A stretch of DNA of 64,000 nt from Closterium sp. Naga37s-1 (Eukaryota; Streptophyta; Zygnematophyceae; Desmidiales; Closteriaceae): positions 106,001 to 170,000 of the forward strand of contig CANJKZ010000428.1 in NCBI GenBank assembly GCA_947471745.1, written 5' to 3'. The notes below the pieces were generated by a model. That model was not told the origin of the DNA and ran no database searches. It worked only from the letters and a program-made list of their open reading frames with translations. Positions 11,401 through 21,676 of the stretch are shown one piece after another. Numbering within the stretch: the stretch's first letter is position 1; each line of letters starts with the position of its first letter. The position numbers were made by a program, and so were the translations under genes.

Positions 11401-14400
11401 GACATCTCAAAAATCTACTTTCTACACATGGAGTGGAAGCGCCTTTCTACACATGGAGTGGAAGCGCCTCAACTGGAAACCCCGACTACCTTGACTTGAG
11501 GAGAAACACGGCATAGCTACCAGGATTCTGACTCGAGACCTTTGACTGGACTTGCGAGTATTCTCGGGGAGGAAGGAACAGGGCACAGGGCATGGCAGCT
11601 GCAGGCGACTGTTTACACGCCTCTCTTATTAGGCAGCTTGAAATGCGGCGCAGCGGACGGAGGGAGGGGGGAAGGGCTCACAGGTGATAGAGCGGGAGGC
11701 CTTGGAAGACATCTGGGAGGGATCCTGTGAGCAGGTTGTTGCGCAGGTAGCTGTTGTGCCGTGGTGAGAGGTGGAGGGGTCGGGAATGGGAGAGAGCAGA
11801 TGAGGATGGGGATAGAAACAGGATGCTTGGTGCGTGAGGGAGTTGGCGCCGTGATTTGATTTGCATCTGAAACAGGACGAGGCATGCATGTGGCATGCTC
11901 TGGAAAAAAGGCCTGGGATTGCAGGCATGCAGCACACAGACATGCAGTACACAGGCATGCAGCATGGTCATGAAGACTTGCACCCATATGGGCCATGAAC
12001 GAGCAGGTGCTTACAACCCTAAACCCTAAACGCACGCAAGGCAGGCACTGACAGGTACTGCAACGCCAAGAGGTTGCCGAGGGATGTCGGCAGCTCCCCG
12101 GTCAGCTTGTTGTTGTTCAAATCACTGCCACAGCACAGAACAGAACCAGGCCCGGGAGACAACGCGCAGAGTGGGAGGGCGAGTTGTGCCTAGAGAGCTA
12201 ACAACGTGCACTCAAATCGGCGATGCGAATAGGAGAGGTTGTGTTTCATAGTGGTTGGATAGGCATTGAGCAACAACCAAGCACGGCAAGCACAGCAATG
12301 ATGCGACTGTGGAGTACGGAACACCGTTTGCGGAGGGACAGGAGAGGAGATACATGCAGGCAGGTATTGAGAGAAGCGCGCTGAGAGAAGCGTGTTGAGA
12401 GAAGCATGTTGAGCAGGGCACATGGGAGGTGAGAATACAGAAGAGCGTACATAATGGCGAGGTAGGGCAGGCTGCCGATGGTTGAAGGGAGAGTGCCGTC
12501 CAGAGAATTATCTGGTATTACCCTGCACTCCACTCACGGTACAAGACACAAGGCACATGACATGACATGCTGATTTTGAGAATTCTGAGGAGTGGCTCTC
12601 GACTATTGGATATCATACCACCTGCAGTCCCCCAAGGGTACATGGCAAATGGCACAAACAAGGCACACACAAGGCGTGTTGGGAAGTTGCCGCAGCAGGA
12701 CAGGCAACGGTGCGTGCAGCAAGCTAGTCTCTCTGTCGTGGGCTTACGAGGGGCACGGAGGGACGGACAGGTGGGAGGGTCACACGGGTGGACGGTGATG
12801 AACGCACAAGGAGTCTGCTCACCTCCCTTTCTGCCTCTCTACCTGCCTGCATGCCTGCCTGCCTGCCTGCCTACCTGTCTGCCGACCTGTCTTCCTACCT
12901 GCCCACCTGCCTGTGTGCCTACCTGTGTGTGTGCCTACCTGTGTGTGTGCGTGCCTGCCTGTGCATGAGAGTGCGGGGGTGGCTCACAGGTACTGCAGTG
13001 CCTCCATCTTGCTGATGGTGCTCGGGAGCGGTCCCGTGAACTTGTTCGTCCCCAGGTTCCTGCACAGCACAGCACCCCACACCACAGCACCCCACACCAC
13101 AGCACCGCACAGCACAGCACAGCACCGCACAGCACAGCATGTCACACCGCACCGCATGTGGCGGCATGGTCGATTCAAGTCAGCGTCTCAAAGCCTTCTC
13201 TAAACCCGTCTGCTGATTGCTGTTTCGGCTCCTCCTGCAGCAAATTCTCCTGGCCATTGAGAGGGTGAGGCGGTTCACAGGGGAATGGCAGGGACGGCAG
13301 CAGGGGTGGCACGGGGGGCAGGGCAGCACTGTGCGGATGGGCATGAGTGACAAGGGAAGTGGTGTGCGTACAGGCTTCTCATTTGTGAGAGGTCGGAGAT
13401 GGTTTCGGGAAGAGCGCCGTCAAACGAGTTGTGGTGCAGCCACCTGCACCGTTCACAGGGCAGGGGGGCACACGGGCAGGCGGGCGGGCGTGAGGGAGGA
13501 GGGGAGGGATTTAGTGCTTGGCGACTGAAAAGCATATCATGCATGCATACTTCTGAGGCGCCTTACAGGCTTTCATTGGCCATCGTTTCCTACTCGCAAA
13601 AACAACTGCAACTGTCACAGCCCATTCCATTCCATCCCATCCAACCAACTACACCGCATGCCATGCCACACCATGTAAAAGAATACCGCCATGCCACGCC
13701 ATGCCATGCCATCCGCATGAGCAGATGGCAAGCGCCATGGACTTACAGGGTTTCGAGGATAGGGAGCCGGCACAGGCTTGACGGGAAGGGGCCAGATAAA
13801 GCGTTGCGCTCTAAGTACCTGCCATGCCATGCCATGCCGTGCGATGCCATGCCGTGCCATGCAATGCCATGCCGTGCCATGCGATGCCATGCCGTGCGAT
13901 GCCATGCCGTGCCATGCAATGCCATGCCGTGCCATGCGATGCCATGCCGTGCCGTGCCGCCATGCCGTGCCATGCCATACCATGCCGTGCCATGCCATAC
14001 CATGCCGTGCCATGCCATACCACGCCATGCCGTGCAATGCCATGCCCAGTGCGTGCCATGCAGAGCAGAGAACACATTGCCAGATGAATCAGAAATCGAT
14101 GGTGAGTGCAAGACCCCTCGCACATACACCAACGGAGCAGCTCCTTTCAGTCTATTCCGCCGCACCATCCCTCACAGCAGATAGGTGCGAGCCCACTGCA
14201 ACAAGAGCAGAAGAGGTGCGAGTAGTCGACGTGCGACTAAGAGGGGGTGGTGGTGCTGTGATGGGTGCTCAGGAGAGTGCGGGCACTGCAGATTGGCAAG
14301 GCAAGTGCAGTACGATCATGCGAGAGTTGCAGTTGCAGTTGCAGTTGCAGTTCCAGTGCAGCACTCACAGGTAGGCGAGTCTGGTAAGGGTGCTGAGAGC

Positions 14401-15164
14401 ATCGGGAACGGACCCAGAAAGTCCGTTGTTGCTCAAGTCCCTGTATCCATGACATCACATACGCACACATGTCACATCCCATATGCCGCGCGTGCATTCC
14501 ATTCCATGCATCCCCATGCCATACCACACAACGTATCCCATGCACGCACGGTGTCAAGGCAGGGTGTCTGCGACTTCTCATGCTGGAAAGCAGAGGAGGC
14601 GGGGAGAGGAGAGAAGAAAAGGCGGGCGGGAGGGAGCAGGTGGGGGGGACTCACAGGTAACGAAGGCGAGTGAGGGCAGAGAGCGCAGTGGGTATGGTGC
14701 CAGTTACACCGACAGTCAGGGACCTGTGCTCCCAAGGGGGGAAGGTTTGGTTGGGGGTGTGCGGAGGGCAAAGGAGGTGAAGAGAAAGTGAATCCAAATC
14801 AGCATAGGCGTTTAAGATTCAGGTCTAAAAACAAGACTTAAACCTTGATAATTTCTTATAGCATGTAGCTGTCCCTGTCACATGTCACGTGCAGTGCAGG
14901 TCACTTTCTGAGACGCCTCGAATAACGCACGCAAAAACCGAGTCAAAGTAGCTAGCAGTACTAGTGAGAAGCAAGTGGGAGGCAAGTGAGAAGCACGTGA
15001 GCAGGAGAAGCAGAGCACATACATGCTAACGACAAAGCCGTCCTCATCGCACGAGACGTATGGCGCGCGGTTGCAGTCTCCCCCCACCTTCCAATCCTCA
15101 TACGTCAACCCCCACTCCGTCTTCGCTTCCTCCAATGCCTTTCCTGCCGTCACTCACATGCACG

Positions 15165-15209
<45 letters not shown>

Positions 15210-15481
15210 TGTACACACTCTATTAAGGTCTGAAGTTCATCATACACATCTCTTTCTGAAGATATTAAGATTGGAGCTGCATCTCAACATGACGAGGAGT
15301 AGCATGACGCACAGCCTTGCGACGACAGAAACGCCAGGCAGCGGCAGCAGTAGCAGCACATCACATCACCTTGAGACTCCTCGAAAATATACATGGCGCC
15401 TGCTGGGCGAACGAGTCCGTAGTGCAACCCGAGCAGGGCGAGAACAGAGAGAAAAACGAGAGCCCTCCTCCACTGCGCCAT
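5437..15481 (-). CDS. LRR gene A: secreted protein with 16 LRRs and Cys-rich basic tail
   Basis: Exons, 5' to 3': 15481-15370, 15152-15023, 14723-14655, 14440-14369, 13818-13747, 13443-13372, 13059-12988, 12522-12451, 12124-12053, 11750-11682, 11349-11278, 9770-9699, 9232-9161, 8890-8819, 8009-7938, 7733-7662, 6950-6879, 6518-6447, 6272-6142, 5555-5437. They total 1638 nt, giving 545 aa. Exon 1 encodes a signal peptide (MAQWRRALVFLSVLALLGLH). Exon 2 is the N-terminal LRR cap, with GLTY, W and the paired cysteines of GGDCNRAPYVSC. Sixteen exons (fourteen of 72 nt, two of 69 nt) each carry one plant-type LRR, for example DLSNNGLSGSVPDALSTL, with donors splitting the last codon (CT or AT before GT). 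The penultimate exon has six cysteines (GASCEVYQ, then FCRLCPEFCSSC). The last exon is Lys/Arg/Cys-rich, ending YKCV. There is no membrane span or kinase domain, so an apoplastic or wall recognition protein is likely. Ligand unknown. Confidence 0.85.
5597..6016. mobile_element. hAT-type MITE, 420 bp
   Basis: Terminal inverted repeats are CAGGGCTGAC and GTCAGCCCTG, flanked by the perfect 8-bp target duplication GGTGGGGG (5589-5596 and 6017-6024). An 8-bp duplication and a CAGGG-type end are hAT hallmarks. The interior is AT-rich, full of short AGTCTGA/TCAGACT repeats, and has no coding capacity. It sits in the last intron of LRR gene A (6141-5556) and leaves the terminal-exon acceptor intact. 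Confidence 0.92.
7331..7680. repeat. 31-bp minisatellite containing the exon-intron junction of LRR gene A
   Basis: Eleven tandem copies of a 31-bp unit directly abut the exon 7733-7662. In the gene sense each unit repeats the exon end TTACCGCCCT and the donor GTATGCTCTC. The array has therefore multiplied the 5' splice site into about eleven near-identical potential donors. Confidence 0.9.
8100..8170. repeat. G-rich purine tract
   Basis: GGGAGGGGAGG-type low-complexity sequence in a gene A intron. Pyrimidine-rich in the gene sense. Nothing else seen. Confidence 0.8.
8226..8806. repeat. 21-bp minisatellite
   Basis: About 27 units of GAATGGGGCATGACAGAAAG plus C, with minor variants, in a gene A intron. 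It starts about a dozen bases beyond the donor of exon 8890-8819 and reaches far towards the next exon. Period 21, so reading frames stay open on both strands; these are not genes. Confidence 0.93.
9304..9470. repeat. 23-bp minisatellite
   Basis: About seven units of the type GCTAGAAGCAAGCACCATCA in a gene A intron. It is followed by a GCATGCAT run (9522-9546) and CA-rich sequence. Confidence 0.88.
9899..10885. repeat. 15-bp minisatellite, about 65 units
   Basis: Unit GAAGAAGGGCATTTG, alternating with GAAGAAGGGCATGTG, in the intron between exons 11349-11278 and 9770-9699. Pyrimidine-rich in the gene sense. Period 15 keeps three minus-strand frames open for over 400 codons; these are artefacts. 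Confidence 0.95.
11018..11270. repeat. Purine-rich GGAGGA tract
   Basis: Nearly pure A/G low-complexity sequence immediately downstream, in the gene sense, of the donor of exon 11349-11278. In the transcript it reads as a long pyrimidine tract. Confidence 0.85.
11379..11470. repeat. GGAGTGGAAGCGCCT triplication with palindromic joint
   Basis: GGAGTGGAAGCGCCT occurs at about 11380, 11430 and 11454, twice preceded by CTACACAT. The first copy runs into TTTTGAGACATCTCAAAA (11395-11412, an 18-bp imperfect palindrome) before the next copy. Intronic in gene A. Same architecture as at 4756-5021. Confidence 0.75.
13819..14048. repeat. CCATG-type pentamer array abutting a splice acceptor
   Basis: A run of CCATG, CCGTG and CGATG pentamers occupies the intron directly upstream, in the gene sense, of exon 13818-13747. 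The acceptor is simply the end of the array (GGCATGGCATGGCAG), so it lacks a normal polypyrimidine tract. Confidence 0.85.
15172..15207. repeat. (CA)n microsatellite
   Basis: About 18 CA dinucleotides in the first intron of LRR gene A, just upstream of exon 15152-15023. Confidence 0.95.
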
Positions 15482-17247
15482 CGTGTCCTTGGCGCCGAGT
15501 CAGCACGTTTGAATAAGCCTGAGCCAGAGCCTAAGCCTGAGCCTTAGCCTGATCCTTAGCCCGAGCCCCACGGCTGAATAAAATCCTCTTGCCACGTCCG
15601 ATAGCTGTTTGTCAAGGCACGGGTATCCTAGTGGTGTGGAAGTAAAGACTGTATGGGACGACGAGCATGGCAGGTAATACACGAGTCGACTCCACTCCAC
15701 TCCTCTCTCGAGACTATATTACTGGTCGTGGCGCGGTCGCTATAAAAACTTGTAAAGAAAAGAACGAGCGCGCGGCGATGGTGCTGTTGTCGACAACCGT
15801 CTTGTCTTGCCAATCACTGATTCACAAAACCAGGCTTCTCGGGCAATCCCTTATCTACAATCGTACCATGACCATGGGAACTCTGTCCGATAAGCTGCCT
15901 GCCTTCGCCGTTGCCGCGCCCGTCCCGGCGCGGCTCGGGGGGAAAGGTGAAGAAAATCCTTTCCGCAGCTGCTTGCGAGCAGCCAGGCGCCTTGCCTTTC
16001 TTGGCCATCGCCAGCGGGGCACAACGTTTGACGGCGGCAAAGGAAAGGTTCCGGCGACGACGGTCAACGTGGGTCCACTCGCCGGGTCACGCGCGTGCCT
16101 TTCTTTCTTTGCTTGCCGCTGCAGCGCCCGGCGCAGTGCCAGTGCCAGCGCGACCGGCTTTCGAGGCGCCTCAAAAGAAGCGCCCGGCGCAGTTACAGCG
16201 CGACCGGCGCCCACGGCATCACGCGCCGTGACATCAGCGGTGCGTGTATGTCACTCTCTTCTCACAAGGCTCGTGAGCATCACGTGGTGATGGTACCACT
16301 GTGGTCCGTTAACTCAACCCATCCGTCGAGTCGTGGTCTGGTGCCGTGAAAAAAAAGGAACCCAATAAACGAAATTCGTTTGAGACGCCACTGTGAAAGA
16401 AAGGAACTGACGAGAGTCAATCATGGTCTCTAGCTCGTCTGGTGCTACTGACGCTCGGAACGGGACGGGACGGGTGCAAGATCATCGCTCGTGCGGAGTC
16501 AGGCGGAGCATGGATGAGTCGCGTCGTATCGTACGCAACGCGTCGGCAAAAAATCATGACGCGGCGAACGGAGCGCGGCGGTTATAAAGTGAGCCGCGGG
16601 CTCCGCTTGAAGCGGGCGACATGAGTACAGTTCTACTCCCCCAATGGGAGCCCAACAATTGGCAAGCCAACAATGGGAAGGGAGGTCCCACATCGCGCTA
16701 TCTTTGCACCTCCCCTTGGATGGGCGAAGCGGTTGCTCGGAAAGGACGAACGATGAAGAGTGCTGCTGATCACGCGCTGATGCACAGTTTCTTTCTTTTC
16801 CCTGTCCTGCACACCGCGGCAAAATATCCTTCACATGCCCTTCCGGGAATGGGAAAGGCAGTCGCTTTGAGAGAGGCTCGACTCGACTCGAAGGAGCTCG
16901 CGGCGATGAACAGTGCATGGTACATCTGAGTGGGGGGAACCCAGCTCCACAGCTCTGCTGGACAGAGGGAAGGAAGACAGCTGTGCTGAAATGAGGGAAA
17001 GAAGCAACACGGCTGAGCTGGTTGAATTCTTGAAGGCAAGATCGATCCTTGAAGATCGATGGGGGGAGCCGTGTGGGGAAACTGGAGGGAGAACTGGTGG
17101 ATGAGAGCGAATAAAACAGAACTCGAGGAATGGAGTGACGATGTGAATAAAGTTGTTCGCCTTGTAGACGGCTCGGTTACGAGACGAGCAAAGATGCACT
17201 TGATTACATTACAGTAAGCGATATCTGATGTGCTATAAGAGTGTTCC
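15482..17247. other. Intergenic region upstream of LRR gene A
   Basis: No convincing gene. It contains a direct duplication (GCGCCCGGCGCAGT to GCGCGACCGGC at about 16125-16158 and 16180-16210) around the near-palindrome TTTCGAGGCGCCTCAAAA (16159-16176). The right end (17133-17243) is homologous to 24430-24514, one arm of an old segmental duplication disrupted by the retrotransposon. The promoter of LRR gene A should lie at the left edge, but I could not single out a TATA box. Confidence 0.6.
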
Positions 17248-17575
17248 TGTTACGGGTGCAATGAATCGAAGTAGCGAGAATTGCACTAAGGTGTCAAACG
17301 AGTACAAAGATGTGAGCGAAGGCATGAGCGAACATTTATATGCGAAGCATGCAAACGGTAACGCGGTGCGTGCGAGCTAGCCAGTGCTATGCTGGCAGCG
17401 AGGCTCGGGCTAGTCCCGAAGCGTAGGCCGACACGGCCGGGCCAGCAGTGCGAGGTTTGGTGAAACAGTGCGCGCGAAGTCGGCGAAGTTCCGTTAGCAG
17501 TAACGGGCGAACAACGGCTGTTGCTGTACGCGATGTAGTCGGGCTCCGTAAGGAATGCCGAGAAAATTCCTTACA
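17248..17575 (-). repeat. 3' LTR of Ty3/Gypsy element
   Basis: 328 bp, TG...CA ends, one visible mismatch to the other LTR (CCCGAAG here, CCTGAAG there). Adjacent at 17576-17590 is the polypurine tract, G-rich in the minus sense. Confidence 0.96.
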
Positions 17576-17606
17576 CTACCCCCCCCCCCTCAAGAAGCCC
17601 CCTCCG

Positions 17607-20600
17607 CTACGCGAGTGCGTGTATGTCGCGGAATCCCCGGCTCCTCAGGTACACTTGCAGGGCAGGGTGGTTTTCAATGTTGGCCAGGGGCACCCAGCTA
17701 TCCTCAGTTGGCGTGCGGTCCTTCCAGCGAACGAGGAATTCAATCCTCCTGATTCCCGTGGGGTGTCGAATCCGATGGCTCAGGATTTTTTCGGGCTCGA
17801 TGATCGGCTCTGATGCAGGGCGAGTCATGGATGGCGGGCGGTGGCGAGGCAATTGGCTTGTGGTTGGGATGTATGGGCGAAGCAAGCTGACGTGGAACGA
17901 AGGGCTGATGTACCAGTCGGTCGGTAACAGTAGGTGCGCGGTTACTGGCGTGATCATGTGGCTGATTTGGAATGGGCCACAGTAGCGCGGTCGCAGTTTT
18001 GGTACGTCGGGTAGTCGCAGGTTTTGCGTGTCGAGCAGTACGTAATCCCCTGACTGGTAGGTGACGGGTCGGCGGTGGCGGTCGGCGTTGCGCTTAGCGA
18101 TGACATTTGCTTTTTTAATTGCTTCTGCAGCTCTGGTGCGGGCAGCTTGCAGAATTTGGGCGAATTGTTGTGCACGTGGTGTCGGATTGTCCGGACTCGA
18201 CGTCATGGGCACTGTAGGATTTTGCCCGTAGTTCAGGTAGAAGGGGGACTGCTGCGTCGTCGCTGACGTGGCGTTGTTGTACGCGAACTCGATCAGCGGC
18301 AGCTGCTGTTCCCAAGTCGTGGGGTCGTCGCACGTGGCACGAATCAACTGCTCCATCGTCTGATTCGTCCGCTCCGTTTGGCCGTCGGTCTCGGGGTGGT
18401 ACGACGAACTGAACTGTAGCCTGGTCCCGAACTGCTCCCAGAGGTTTTTCCAGAAGTTGCTGGTAAACTTCGTGTCCCTGTCGCTGATAATCGCTGCTGG
18501 TATCCCGTGCAGGCGAACAACGGCTGCGATGAACAGACGAGCGGTCTCCTCGGCTGAGATCGACTTTTTGCACGCAGCGAAGTGTGCCATCTTCGTCAGC
18601 CTGTCAACGACGACCATCACCGCGTCGTTACCCCCAGGGTTCGAAGGTAACCCTGTGACGAAGTCCATGGTAACCTGCTGCCATGCGCGCTCGGGCGGTG
18701 GTATCGGCTGCAATTGACCCGCCTTCCGCTTCCTCGAGCTCTTCATCACCTGACACGTGGGGCACGAGCCCACGTGCTGCTGTACGTCGGTCAACAGCTC
18801 CGGCCAGTAATAATACCGCTGCAGTTGCTGTCGCGTTTTTTCTACCCCAAAGTGTCCCGAGGTAATTCCGTCGTGTGCCTCCTGCAGTAGCAGCTCCCTC
18901 AGTAGTGAGTACGCAGGTACCCAGATGCGGTTGGTGCCTGTTTTTACGTAATAAACTCCTTTAGCTTCTGCCAGTTGCTGTGAGTTTCCAGTCGTGAAAA
19001 ATGGGTCGGTGCGGTATCCGTGGGTGAATAGGCCTGTTAACAGCGGGTTGGTCTGGGCGAGTAGGATGGCGTGGAGTTGGGCGGTAGGGCGGGTGAGTGC
19101 GTCGGCGATGTTGGATGCGCCTTTCTTGTACGTAACCGTGTAGTGGAAGTTGGACTCGAGGTAGTCTAGCCAGCGAATTTGTCGCGGATTGAGATTTGGT
19201 TGGGCGCGTAAGTACTGTAGTGATCGGTGGTCTGTCCGTACTGTCACGTCGGCGCCAGTCAGGTAACACCGCCAAACCTTGAACGCGTGCACGATCGCCA
19301 ACATTTCGCGGTCGTGTATCGGGTAGTTGCGTTCGGGCGGGTGCAGTTTGCGGGACTCGTACGCGATTCGCTGGAGGCCGTTCCCGAAATCCTGCAAAAG
19401 TACTGCTCCCACAGCGATGTCACTTGCGTCAGTGACGAGCTCGAACGGACGGTGTGGATCGGCGATGTGAAGCACGGGCGGTGAGCACAAAATGTTTTTG
19501 AGGGCCGAGAAGGCAGCTTGCTCTTTCTCCCCCCACGTGTACTCAACCCCCTTCCTCAGCAGGTCAGTCAACGGGGCAGTCAGCTTCGCCATGTCGGGGA
19601 CGAACCGGCGCACGTAGTTGACGAACCCCAGAAAACTCTGCAACTCTGTCAAGTTGGTCGGCGCGTGCCACGCCTGAATCGTCGCAATTTTCTTCGGGTC
19701 TATTTCCACTCCTGCAGCTGAAATAACGTGTCCCAAAAACTCCAGACGGTCCTGTAAAAATTCACACTTAGACGCTTTTGTCAGTAGGCGGTTCTCACTC
19801 AGTATTTTAAAAACTGCTTCGATGTCCTGTAAGTGCTGTGCTCTGTCAGGGCTGTAAATCAGTATGTCGTCCAGGTATACTATGACGCACTTATCTAAGA
19901 GTGGGCGGAAAGCTTCGTTCATGGTCATTTGGAAAGTGGCGGGGGCGTTGGTCAGTCCGAAGGGCATGACGATGTATTCGAAGGATCCGTAGCGTGTTCG
20001 GAATGCGGTTTTAGGGCAGTCGGGCGGATTGACACGAATCTGATGGTAACCCCCCCGGAGGTCGATTTTCGAGAAAACCCGGGCTGTGCGCAGTTGGTCG
20101 ATCAGTTCGTCGGCTCGTGGGATGGGGTAACGGGATTTGATGGTAACCCTGTTCAGTGCTCTGTAATCGATGCACATGCGAAATCCCCCGTCTTTTTTCG
20201 GTGTAAACAGTATCGGTGCTGCGAAGGGCGACGAACTAGGGCGAATGAACTCCTTCTCGAGCAGGTAATCGAGCTGCTTCCTCAGTTCGTCCAGTTCGGG
20301 CTGGGTCAGTCGGAACTGTCGCTGTACTGTTGGCTGTGCCCCCGGTTCCAATTCTATTATGTGATGGTGCGGTCGCTGAGGTGGCAGTCCCGTCGGTAAG
20401 TCGTCCGGGAAAATGTCGCTGTACTGCTTCAACAGTGCTGCCAGGTCACTCGGTACGTCGGTCAGCAGTTTCTGCAAATCCCCTCCCTTGTCTGCTGCCT
20501 CGGCTTCCCGAATGTCGACCGCGTACACGTCAGCTCCCGCCGCTACGGCGCGTTTCATCGTGATCGCGTTGACACGCACCGACGAAGACTCAGGCGAGCC

Positions 20601-21116
20601 CCAGCGAGGTAGGGCGATGTGGTTACCGTTCACTCGCACGGTGCAGTCACCCGTCGTCCAGTCGATTCGCGGATTGTGTCGTCGCAACCAATCACGCCCG
20701 AGTAAAATATCGGTTCCGTCGAGGGTCGTTGCGAGCATTTCTTGGCTAAATGTGAAGTTACCCCCGCATCGAATCCGAACCCGGTCTACGCGTTCCCGTA
20801 TTGCCAGCGGCGTGCCGTCTACCAGTCGTGCGTCGATCTCAGGTAAACATCTGTCCAGTAGCAGTCGCAGTTTTCGTGCTGTAGCAGTGTTGATGAGGCT
20901 GTGGCTGGCTCCCCTGTCTACGAAGATTTTAACTAAGTCCGTCCCGATTTTCCCACTAAGCAGTATAGGGCTGTCTACCGTAGTACCCTCCTTATTCGGC
21001 CGGGTGTGGTCGATTGCGTGAACCGGCACAATCACTCGGTGAGGGTCGGTTGGGTCGGGCGAGCGGCGTGACCTGTCAGTAGAGGGCCCGTCTGCTACTG
21101 ACTCCCAGCGTTTCCC
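17607..21116 (-). CDS. Pol polyprotein (protease, RT, RNase H, integrase, chromodomain)
   Basis: Open from upstream of the gag stop (-1 relative to gag) to 17607; numbered from 21035 it has 1142 codons. Protease: FVDRGASHSLI near residue 40, where D-[ST]-G-A is expected, so Arg replaces Ser/Thr. RT: YLDDILIYS near residue 387. RNase H: TDASDIAVGAVL near 530, and TDHRSLQYL. Integrase: zinc-binding HHCC (HDGITSGHFGVEKT to CPTCQ, about 715-760), then catalytic DDE in TMDFVTG, SDRDTKF and HPETDGQTERTN. The C-terminus is a chromodomain (EFLVRWKDRTPTEDSWVPL, about 1085-1140), which in chromoviruses directs integration to chromatin. Probably translated only by ribosomal frameshifting from gag. Confidence 0.95.
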   Translation of the reverse strand, partial: GKRWESVADGPSTDRSRRSPDPTDPHRVIVPVHAIDHTRPNKEGTTVDSPILLSGKIGTDLVKIFVDRGASHSLINTATARKLRLLLDRCLPEIDARLVDGTPLAIRERVDRVRIRCGGNFTFSQEMLATTLDGTDILLGRDWLRRHNPRIDWTTGDCTVRVNGNHIALPRWGSPESSSVRVNAITMKRAVAAGADVYAVDIREAEAADKGGDLQKLLTDVPSDLAALLKQYSDIFPDDLPTGLPPQRPHHHIIELEPGAQPTVQRQFRLTQPELDELRKQLDYLLEKEFIRPSSSPFAAPILFTPKKDGGFRMCIDYRALNRVTIKSRYPIPRADELIDQLRTARVFSKIDLRGGYHQIRVNPPDCPKTAFRTRYGSFEYIVMPFGLTNAPATFQMTMNEAFRPLLDKCVIVYLDDILIYSPDRAQHLQDIEAVFKILSENRLLTKASKCEFLQDRLEFLGHVISAAGVEIDPKKIATIQAWHAPTNLTELQSFLGFVNYVRRFVPDMAKLTAPLTDLLRKGVEYTWGEKEQAAFSALKNILCSPPVLHIADPHRPFELVTDASDIAVGAVLLQDFGNGLQRIAYESRKLHPPERNYPIHDREMLAIVHAFKVWRCYLTGADVTVRTDHRSLQYLRAQPNLNPRQIRWLDYLESNFHYTVTYKKGASNIADALTRPTAQLHAILLAQTNPLLTGLFTHGYRTDPFFTTGNSQQLAEAKGVYYVKTGTNRIWVPAYSLLRELLLQEAHDGITSGHFGVEKTRQQLQRYYYWPELLTDVQQHVGSCPTCQVMKSSRKRKAGQLQPIPPPERAWQQVTMDFVTGLPSNPGGNDAVMVVVDRLTKMAHFAACKKSISAEETARLFIAAVVRLHGIPAAIISDRDTKFTSNFWKNLWEQFGTRLQFSSSYHPETDGQTERTNQTMEQLIRATCDDPTTWEQQLPLIEFAYNNATSATTQQSPFYLNYGQNPTVPMTSSPDNPTPRAQQFAQILQAARTRAAEAIKKANVIAKRNADRHRRPVTYQSGDYVLLDTQNLRLPDVPKLRPRYCGPFQISHMITPVTAHLLLPTDWYISPSFHVSLLRPYIPTTSQLPRHRPPSMTRPASEPIIEPEKILSHRIRHPTGIRRIEFLVRWKDRTPTEDSWVPLANIENHPALQVYLRSRGFRDIHALA
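20913..20918 (-). other. Altered protease active-site codon (D-R-G-A)
   Basis: GAC AGG at 20918-20913 encodes Asp-Arg where retroviral-type aspartic proteases have Asp-Ser-Gly or Asp-Thr-Gly. AGG is one base from the serine codons AGC and AGT. The substitution is expected to impair proteolysis. Confidence 0.8.
21075..21116 (-). promoter_or_regulatory. Predicted -1 ribosomal frameshift signal between gag and pol
   Basis: In the minus sense: slippery heptamer G GGA AAC (21116-21110) in the gag frame, a 7-nt spacer, then a perfect 8-bp stem GTCAGTAG/CTACTGAC (21102-21095 with 21082-21075) around a 12-nt loop. The gag stop TAG (21097-21095) lies in the stem. Pol is open in the -1 frame across the site. 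Every component of a canonical -1 frameshift signal is present. Function not shown. Confidence 0.82.
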
Positions 21117-21676
21117 TGCTGCTTGGTCTGTTTCTGCTGCTCAGCTTCCCCCTTTCCCTTAGCGTTTTCCGGGCATTCGCTCTTGCGGTGTCCCGGCCGA
21201 TTACACGCGAAGCAGCGCCCTTTGAACGGTGCGGCAGCGGCATTCGCGGCGACGGCACGTATCGTGGCGCCCTCGTTCGTCCCACGAGACCGATGTCCCC
21301 AGTTGCTGCTACTGCCGTAGGACCCCGGTCTCGGTCGGCGGAAGAAGTCGAGCTTCTCCGCCATAGCGAGAATCTCCTGAAAATCGGTGACGCCGCGAAG
21401 CTGAATTTCTTGAGCGATGTCGTGCTTCAGGCCGCCGATGTAGCGGTCGATGCGCTCGCTCTCATGCATGTAGCCCACTTGCTCGCATAGCGCCAGAAAC
21501 CCGCTGGTGTAGTCCTGGACTGAACCGAGTTGGCGCCAAGTGCGGAGCTTCTGTCGCGCCGCGATCGAAGCCGCAATTGGCTCAAATCGAGCGCGCAGAC
21601 CTGCGCACCACGCGTCCCACGTGCGATATTGGGGCACCTCCACGAAGTACGACGGCGCCCAGGGTCCGGTTTGTCC

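Noticed and set aside
12015..12032. CCCTAAACCCTAAA telomere-like motif
   Set aside because: Only two plant-type telomere units in an intron; not a telomere. Could be a telo-box, but two units are too little evidence.
15667..16290. 207-codon plus-strand ORF upstream of LRR gene A
   Set aside because: No recognisable domain, GC-rich region, interrupted by a local duplication; not supported as a gene.
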